Shown one piece after another: positions 56,254-64,000 of a stretch of DNA of 64,000 nt. The translations under genes and the position numbers were made by a program. Origin of the DNA: Trema orientale (taxonomy: Eukaryota; Streptophyta; Magnoliopsida; Rosales; Cannabaceae). Under the pieces are notes generated by a model. The model did no database searches. It was not told where the DNA came from and was given only the letters and a program-made list of their open reading frames with translations. The DNA lies in NCBI GenBank assembly GCA_002914845.1, contig JXTC01000126.1, positions 683,762 to 747,761 of the forward strand. The letters run 5' to 3'. The first letter of the stretch is position 1; each line of letters starts with the position of its first letter.

Positions 56254-58740
56254 ATGAGACGTACGAGAAGTTGAGAGCTTTTGACGTTAGATCCGGAGAT
56301 TGAAAGAGCGTTAAGGGATATTCAAAGAGCAAAAAATCGACAAGCAAATCCTCTAGCACTAATGGGTGACCAAGACGAGACGGAGCCTCTGTGTGAATAT
56401 GCTGTCCCATCAATTGATGGCATCAGTTCAAGTATTCAAAGACCTACTATTAATGCTGACAATTTCGAACTGAAGCTAGCTATTATCCAGATGATCTAGA
56501 GCTCAGTCCAATTTGGAGGATTGCCTAGTGATGACCCAGACTAGCACATAGTTAATTTTCTAGAAATCTGCGACACTTTCAAGTACAATGAAGCTTATGA
56601 CTCCTTTTTTCTCTAAAGGACATAGCTAAGAGTTGGTTAAGCTCCTTATATGCTGGGTCAATCACTACATCGGGCGATTTGGCATAGAAATTTCTGGTAA
56701 AGTTTAAAGACAGCCAAGCTGCATAATGATATCACTTCCTTTGTCCAATTCGACAATAAATCATAATAAGAGACTTGGAAGCATTATAAAGATCTGTTAA
56801 GAAGATGCCTGTATCATGGAATAGCGAAGTGGTTGATAGTTCAATCATTTTATAACGGTTTGATGGGACATTTGCGTATAATAGTTGATGCAGCAGCGGG
56901 AGGTGCTTTGATAGGAAAATCTACAGACGAGGCATACGATTTATTAGAGGAGATGACAGCCAATAACTATCAGTGGTCTTTAGAGAGAATGACTTCGAGA
57001 AGAGCTACAAGCATAAATGAGATAGACGTCATTGCTACCTTAACTACTCAAGTTAATGCTTTGTCTAAGAAGTTTTATTTGCTAGGAGTTTGTGCCGTGA
57101 ATAGCCCATTTATAGCTTGTGAAAATTGTGGTGATAATCATATGAGCAACTAGTATCCTTTCAATATGGAATCTATACAATATGCGGCCAATGTAAACAA
57201 GCAACAGATCGACCCCTATTTAAACTATTATAACCTAGGATAGAAGAATCACCTGAACTTCTCCTCGAACAACAATAATAATCAAGGTTCTAATTCAGCT
57301 GGACGACCTATGCCTCCACCTGGATTTGCACAAGTAATGCCACCACCATAACAAGAGAAAAAATTAGCACTTAAGGAGATGTTTATGCAGCACATGGCTA
57401 AGAATGATGCTATTCTTCAGAATCAGGTTGCGTCATTAAGTACTCTTGAAAATCAGATTGTTTAACTAGCCATTGTAGTTAGCTCTCGACCATAAGGCAA
57501 TCTACCAAACAATACAGAGGTAAACCCTAAGGAGCAGTGCAATGCGATAACTCTCAGAAGTAGGAAGCAAGTAGAGTAACCAAGTCAATCTATTTTAGTT
57601 AACTCACCACCTTTAGCTTCTGCACCATCAACGAGCTCAAGTAAGTAGCCAATGCAACCATAAGAGCAATCCAAGAAGCATCGTGTTGAGCTAGAAAAGC
57701 CCAAGCTTTCTCCAGATAACCCAGAGCCATATGTTCTTCCACTATCATTTTCTCAACAGTTCTACAAGCACAATATGAATAAACAATTTTCAAAGTTTTT
57801 AGATATTTTTAAGAAACTTCATATAAACATTTGTTTCACATAGATGCTTGCTCGATCGCCGAACTATGTGAAGTTTCTAACAGGGATTTTATCCAATAAA
57901 AGGAAGCTAAAGGATTATGAAATAGTTGTACTTACTGAGGAGTGTAGTGCAGTTTCGCAGAAGAAACGTCCACCGAAGCTTAAGGATCCCAGGAGCTTTA
58001 GTATCCTGTGCACAATTGGGAACTCATTCTTTAGCAATGCTCTATGTGATTTGGGAGCAAGTATCAACCTAATGCCGCTCAATCTACAAGAAATTAATTT
58101 TAGAGGAAGCAAGGCTAACGATAGTCACCCTGCAACTCGCTGATCGATCTCTTACTTATCCGAGGGGTATAGTAGAAGATGTTCTAGTAAAGGTAGACAA
58201 ATTCATCTTCCTAGAAAACTTTATTATACTAGACATAGAAGAAGACGAAGATATTCCTGTCATACTTGGTCGACCATTCTTAGCTACTGGGAGGGCTCTC
58301 ACTAATGTTCAAAAAGGAGAACTGACAATATGAGTTCAAGATGAGGCTATCATCTTTAATGTCTTCAGGGCAATCGAGCATCCATTTGAATCTACATCTT
58401 GTTATGAAACAGGCATTGTAGAGCAATCTATGGTTGAGACACAGAAAACTAAGAGTTTGAAAGAACCTCCGGAAGCTTCAAGAATCTATGATGACTCAAC
58501 CAAGGAGGAAAAAGCAGAAGTTCTATTACAAGTCTATTATTTAGAAGACTTGTCTTACTTTAGTAGGAGGAAGCCAAAATTTGAGAAATATCTAGATGAA
58601 AATTAGAAGCTGAAGTTAGTAAAATTTGGAGATGGCTCGTTTAGACTATTCATTCCCTGAAGTTAGTAAAATTTGGAGATGGCTCGTTTAGACTATTCAT
58701 TCCCTTCGGAAATCTCCATGACAAAGAAAGAAGAGTCTAG
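56254..58740 (+). pseudogene. Element D gag and protease, heavily stopped
   Basis: Starts ATG 56254-56256 ('MRRTRS', stop, 'ELLTLDPEIERAL'), colinear with element C. Blocks in order: 'VQFGGLPSDDPD' near 56512-56545; 'FLEICDTFKYNEA'; 'FYNGLMGHLRIIVDAAAGG' within 56833-57153; 'ANNYQWSLER'; a zinc-knuckle remnant 'CENCGDNHMSN' whose last Cys is lost (57117-57150); a Gln/Pro-rich stretch; and protease-like 'CDLGASINLMP' near 58045-58080 with 'IPVILGRPFLATGRAL' near 58250-58300. There are more than ten stops, most at TAA or TAG where Gln codons are expected. No RT or integrase follows. Confidence 0.88.
58611..58704 (+). repeat. 47-bp perfect tandem duplication at the end of element D coding region
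   Basis: Units 58611-58657 and 58658-58704 (begins tgaagttagtaaaatttgga) are identical, so the duplication is recent relative to the surrounding decay. Confidence 0.93.
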
Positions 58741-59545
58741 CTGATGACTATAAAATAAGTGCTTCATGGGAGGCAACCAATGAATTATCTTTTTTTCTTT
58801 TAATTTTGAGTTTTTAGGTTTTTTTCCTTTTGTTTTATTTTGTTATATTTTGCTTTTATGTGCCTCAAGATTCTACACAAGTTTGGGGGTTGACATATGG
58901 ATTTCAACGACTCAACTAAAAAACCTCCACCTGTGTGTGAAAATCTGAGAGAGCTTTCTTTAACTTTTCTTTTATTTTTAATATTGAGGACAATGTTAAT
59001 TTTATGTTTGGGAGTAGGGAGTCAAAAAAAATTGAAATTTTTTTTTTTTCTTTTTAGTAATGAAATATTTTTCTTTTTAGTAATGACCTAGTTTAATGAT
59101 CAAATACCCATGATGAGAAATTGATTTAACTGAATAAGGTTCTTGGGATAATAATGAATGCTATTTTTACTTGTGTGCTTGATTCTTATGTTAGTTTGGT
59201 TTTGCTTATGATTCTTTGAAAATTTTGAGCACATAAATGGTTGCATTTGATTGTTTTGCTTTCTTAGAGAAAGTTTATGCGAATTAAGTACATTCTATGA
59301 AATTTTATTAATAAACTCTAGAACCTATTTGATTATCACTTGAGGTGAAATCCTAGACTATATTGCATTAGAGACATAATTTAAGCCACCTTTAGATCGT
59401 TTGAGCCTTTTAAGTCTACGTTTGATACTTATATCCTTAGTCTACCCTTTTGAGCCTATATTATCCTTTTCTTTTACAACTATATTTTTAGCCTACCTTC
59501 AAACAGTTTCCAATATTTTATCATATACTTTATTTTCTTCATTAG
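58741..59545 (+). other. Element D 3' interior, non-coding
   Basis: Begins with 'gcttcatgggaggcaacc' (58762-58779), counterpart of the motif after protease in element C, then 'acaagtttgggggttgac'. 59117-59530 is the direct repeat of 53124-53533. The frame at 58897-59091 has no motif. The expected 3' LTR in this orientation does not follow. Confidence 0.7.
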
Positions 59546-59973
59546 TCTGACTAATGAATATGGACGAACATATAAGATATTAAGAACATAATAGCATATC
59601 TACCATAAACACTATATCTAGGTTGCATTTATCCAGACAACATAGTTTAACCATTCAAGTTATATATGTATGTGTGTGTGTGATTACAATAGGTAAAAGA
59701 ATTAAAAATATATCTAAATGAATGAAAATAAATAATCCATATAAAAGCAAATATCACGTGACAAATATTTCAAATATTTAACATAATATAAAATAAAATC
59801 TACAATATACAAGTGAAGTATTCCTAAGACTATCACTACTATTCATGGTAATTTAACTTTCCATTAATTAGAAGTATCCAATATGAAGTTATGGAATTAA
59901 ACAAGTCAAACTGAAATAATTTCATTTAAAAAATAAGACAAATATCTCATATATCATATTTCTAACTACCGTT
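59546..59973. other. AT-rich sequence, nothing recognised
   Basis: Left flank of the reversed copia solo LTR. No gene or repeat ends seen, apart from a short (tg)n run near 59668-59683. Confidence 0.5.
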
Positions 59974-59978
59974 TAATT

Positions 59979-61165
59979 TGCTGGTGTTTACCTGAATAAA
60001 TTTCTGGAAAATATTTTCATAAAATCATTTTCAAGAACACCGTAGTTTTGTAAAATCAAGAAACGCAGTGGAATTGATCGTTTAAAATTTTTCTTTTTAC
60101 AAAACGTTTTGGATCGTGATCTAATATAAATTAACTCTTGATCTAGACAAGAACAATACCTGGATTCGCTCCACAACCTTCTCGTCTTCCTGTCTATTCT
60201 CAAAAGCCGTTTGATTGATCCGGTGGGTGGTCACCTTCTTGATTCCCAACAAAGAGATCTACAGACGAACAAGAAGATAATCTCCTCGAACCGATTTCTC
60301 CGGGATGGCCGAAAAACACCAAGGATGGTGAACCTTAGTGCTGGCCGATTTCTGCACTCCCTTTCTCTCTGTTATGTGTGTGACACTCTCTTTTCAAGGG
60401 AGTGTTTTTCGTGTAACACTAGTTCTATCTAGTTAGAGAACTTTTCTCTTAACTATAGAGAGATTTGTAAACCCTAATGGGCTTATTAGGCTTGTTGGGC
60501 TCAACTGATCATCAAATAACTATTGGGCTTTAATTTGAGCTAGACAGGGGACTAGATGGATCCATAAAGCCCAAGCTCCAATGGACCATATANNNNNNNN
60601 NNNNNNNNNNNNNNNNNNNNNNNNNNNNNNNNNNNNNNNNNNNNNNNNNNNNNNNNNNNNNNNNNNNNNNNNNNNNNNNNNNNNNNNNNNNNNNNNNNNN
60701 NNNNNNNNNNNNNNNNNNNNNNNNNNNNNAATTCACTAGGTCCTATTCGATGCTGTTATAACTTTCTTATAACACACTAGTGTTTCTATCCGAAGACTCA
60801 CTTCAATAATTGGAGACTTCATTAATTAAATAGACAACACTACATTCTATGGCATAGTAAAGTATTCCATCTTTAATATGCAGAATGCGAACAATTTAAT
60901 TTAGACATGATGAAATAAAGAATATAATGTCTCCCATATATGAACTCATCATACGAATAATTTTTTATTACTCATTTCATGTCTTGGAATCTTTAAATAT
61001 TTGCATAAAATAAACATACACATCACATGTATATCAATGGGACATAAATGAAATAGAAATTCATAACATAGAATTTATTAATAACAAATAGATACTAAAT
61101 AATCCAATAAATATTGTTTATAATGTCTAAATAATAAACTGCTTTATATGACATTTATTCCAACA
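59979..61165 (-). mobile_element. Ty1/copia solo LTR, reversed, containing an assembly gap
   Basis: On the minus strand it begins TGTTGGAATAAATGTC (61165) and ends CACCAGCA (59979), with target duplication TAATT at 59974-59978 and 61166-61170. Same LTR family as 9333-11135 (same CCAGCA end, 'ttccactgcgtttcttg' block). N bases at 60593-60729 lie inside. The 68-codon frame called across the gap is an artefact. Confidence 0.9.
60593..60729. other. Run of 137 N (assembly gap)
   Basis: Unresolved bases within the copia solo LTR. The flanking sequence on both sides belongs to the same LTR. Confidence 0.99.
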
Positions 61166-61170
61166 TAATT

Positions 61171-61613
61171 TAGTATTCTACTTTGCTAACAAGAACTCAT
61201 ACGCAAGGATATTAATATTTCGAGTTGAGTGTATAACCATTGTTTCAATAATTAAGCTTTCTATATAAGACAGTCTCCTACGGGTAATTAGCCTCATATG
61301 GTCCACCTAATACCTAATTCTAAGAAATTCGTTTCCAGTACTACCCAGACGAAAATCTTCATACAGGAGCTCAATAAGATTCTGAATTTTAAATATAAGT
61401 AGCTCTAGTATCATATATGATATGTCACTAAGATCGTGTGTTAAATACTCTATATATGACATGCATGCAACATTATCTATATAATAATCAAGCATTAGCA
61501 GAATTTAATAAAATAGAAAAGTTAATATTTATTATTCATTCTAAGCATGTATTATTATTTAATAATTAAACAATCTTTTCATAAAAGATATTATTAAATA
61601 ATAAATATGAGAT
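61171..61613. other. AT-rich sequence with a terminal hairpin
   Basis: Right flank of the copia solo LTR. No gene. At about 61549-61607 'tattatttaataa...aatctttt' pairs with 'aaaagatattattaaataata', an inverted repeat with arms of roughly 25 bp. It directly abuts the inverted D LTR. Confidence 0.5.
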
Positions 61614-63104
61614 TGTTATAGATTTTTATACGCAAGCGTACCTATCGAACAAATAATAAAGTGATAAATAAAGATATCGTTCCCATAGAGAAATTGCTAT
61701 AATTCGTTAAGTACTAACCAAACTAGTTATCAATTTATTCAAACAATCAATTTAAAAATTCTAAAACTAAAATTTAAACTAAAAGGAAATAAGAAAATAA
61801 ATCAAACAAAACTAAAAAGTGCAAGTAATTTTATCAAATCACCAATGAAAATAAACCTAGGATTACAATTTTCACTCTACGTATGCTTGAATCACTAGTT
61901 ACCCTTTTTGAATTACTATTTAATCCGAATTGCCAATCAAGAATCCTAGTATATCTACAAGCCTCTTCCTATAGTCATATAGAAATATCTCCTCTAATTA
62001 ACTTACTATATTTATATATGAATTAGATTAAGAAAAGCTTCATTATGAGTAAGGTATTTCAACAATTGCACATGTTACGTAGGTATATTCCTATTCTACA
62101 CAAACTCATCTAAGCATGATCATGTATTATTCAATCTAGGTCTAAATTTAAAATTCTTTTTCTAAGTTCATACAAATTACTACTATCAATTTAAGTGGTG
62201 ATCAAGCACTCAAAAGCATTAAGAACAAGATAGAATAAGTAATTCATAAATTAACGTCACAAAATCAAAGAGGAAAAAATCTTAATTCAAACTACATATA
62301 GAGATCCCATTGTAATCCTAGTAAATTGATTTAGTTCATAATAAAAACGATAAAAATAATGAATACAAGGTTCAACATCATTGAGAAATTAAACTAATAG
62401 AAAGGAAAGAAGATGAAGAATAAAAACGGGAAGTATTGGGCGTTGATCTCCAATCTTCATTCTCTTCTCACTTCATCTCTCAAGTGAAGTCTTTCTCTCT
62501 CTCTAGACTACATTATTTCTCTCTAGAATGGTATGTTTTTTTCTGTTGCCACGTGTCCTTTTATGACTGATAGGAGTAAATTCATATTTTCTAAGGCTTT
62601 ATTCTGATTTGTGGAGTGTATGTGGCAATTTTTTGTTTTTTTCTTCTTTCTTTTTTTTTTATAAATAAAATCTGGTATTAAGCATGGGATCTGGTGTGAC
62701 ATTCTTACGTGAGCTCGGCACTTATCTTGCGCCTGATTGGATATTGAAAAGCTGAACTCAATTGGGCCGATGTAGTGGATTATGACTGGATGTAGGACCG
62801 GATGTACATGAGCTGTGCTGCACGATATTAGACATGGCCTGGGAGAGAGAAAGTTGTTGCAGCTATCCTGCCTCGCCCGTCACCTCTCACCGCACGTGAA
62901 CCACACGCATTTCTGTTATGCTCCTCAGCTTTGATCAACAGTTGAGATCCATGCCTTAACACCAACTCCATACTCGTGCGCCTGTTGCTTGCTCTAGCTG
63001 AGATTTTTCTTTTTTTTTTTTATTATTTTATTTTTTCCTTTCCTAAATCATAAAAAAATAAATAATAAATTAAACCTAAATCAAATTAAATTATCCTAAT
63101 TAAA
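61614..63104 (-). repeat. Inverted, truncated copy of the element D LTR
   Basis: On the minus strand it matches about 54630-56116 with substitutions and small indels. Its LTR 3' end is at 61614 (TGTTATAG on plus = CTATAACA on minus). Its 5' ~170 bp are missing at 63104. No primer site or gag lies beyond 61614, so it is a partial solo LTR. Confidence 0.8.
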
Positions 63105-64000
63105 ATATAGTGAGAGAATTTCTAGATATTTCATTGCTACATGTTGACATACAATGTCTAATATGTTACATCATGGAATTCAAGGAACTCAAACCACTAC
63201 AATATTATACTAGATTTCAATGAGATACCTAGTGAACATTGTTGCCAAACTATAGTAGCTAAATGTAAATTTTCTAATCCTTAGTTAAAAAGGAAAATTA
63301 TTTTCTATATAGCACCAAAGGATATTGAAAAATAAAGGGGCTTATAGAAATATGAGCAAATTTTAGGCATAATTTCAGTAAATGTCCATTTGTCAAATGT
63401 TATAGCAAAATGTCCGGTATATATGCATATATACCAAGTGTAAAATTTTATATACCAAGTATAAAAAATTATATACCCAGTGCATTTCAGTACAGTAACT
63501 AAAATTGGTAGATATGCATATCTACCGAGTGTAAAAATATATATACCTAGACATTTAGCTATAAAATTTTAAAAATGGACATCTACTTAATCAAATTTAA
63601 AATTTTGGTCATCCACCTAAATTTCTCAAAAATAAATATTAGAGATACCTATACAATACTAGATTGGAAGGGAATAACAAGAAAAATTTGGAGGATTGAA
63701 TCATTTGAAAGTTAGTTTTGAACAAAGGCATAAATTTTAAAAATCCTTGCAAAATAGTCTTTTTAAAGTTTTAAGTATGGTGTTGAGTATAGTCGAGTAT
63801 ATAGTTAAATATAGTCGAGCATTGCCGAGAAAGACTACTTTGCAAATATATTTAAAAAACAAAGGCCTTTCTACAAATATGTATTTTAAAAGAAGCTCTT
63901 TTGTCAATTGACCTTAATAACAATTTATTGTTTATCAACCTATTTTAGTGGATGAATTAATAAATCTTGGATATGATTCAAAGAATCATTAATCACGTTT
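63105..64000. other. AT-rich sequence with a possible MITE at 63352-63625
   Basis: No gene. At 63352-63625 the blocks 'gtaaatgtccatttgtcaaa' and 'ttatagcaaaatgtcc' are complementary to 'tttaaaaatggacatctac' and 'gacatttagctataaaatt', with 'atatgcatat' words between them. This suggests a long-inverted-repeat element without a clear target duplication. The remainder to 64000 shows nothing recognisable. Confidence 0.4.

Noticed and set aside
60530..60736. 68-codon frame
   Set aside because: Its length comes from reading through a run of N.

Overview
This window looks like repeat-rich nuclear DNA from a eudicot, probably a woody species. It is AT-rich, has one spliced host gene with plant exon/intron structure, and is otherwise filled with plant-type transposons: Ty3/gypsy elements with a C-terminal chromodomain, Athila/Tat-like gypsy elements, Ty1/copia LTRs, a plant L1-type LINE, a tRNA-derived SINE, hAT remnants and MITEs. 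No species is assigned. All assignments come from reading the sequence; no database search was run.

Layout, left to right. 1-3129: a gypsy-like LTR cut by the window edge, then a reversed copia LTR fragment. 3150-29860: one LINE on the minus strand, split into three pieces by two gypsy elements. Element A (5104-15757, TSD GCTAA) has two 2.3-kb LTRs and no gag-pol. Element B (16126-27119, TSD AGCCT) carries a decayed gag-pol with a chromodomain. Each hosts a copia solo LTR with its own 5-bp TSD (ACTCC in A, CATAC in the 5' LTR of B). The right-hand LINE piece also holds a SINE with a 16-bp TSD and a MITE.

31755-37447: the only apparently functional host gene, a GAMYB-type R2R3-MYB factor on the minus strand. 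It has three coding exons, an intact 554-residue frame, a miR159 target site, a spliced 5' leader, an upstream ORF and a TATA box. TIR elements lie on both sides of it. 37910-41971: a MITE, two hAT remnants, Athila/Tat-like LTR pieces and a copia LTR fragment. 41972-44355: a truncated copia element on the minus strand. 44356-45780: a TE-free, less AT-rich block that resembles plant mitochondrial intergenic DNA (tentative).

45781-59545: two related Athila/Tat-like families (C on minus, D on plus) that keep LTR, PBS, gag and protease but show no reverse transcriptase or integrase, so they look like gag-only non-autonomous elements. Between and after them lie a Mutator-like MITE with a perfect 9-bp TSD, a duplicated 3' internal block, a reversed copia solo LTR (TSD TAATT, containing a 137-bp run of N) and an inverted partial copy of the D LTR. 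The host gene does not work with any neighbour as a pathway. The rest is an insertion history whose order can be partly read from five insertions (three solo LTRs and two full elements) with matching 5-bp TSDs.
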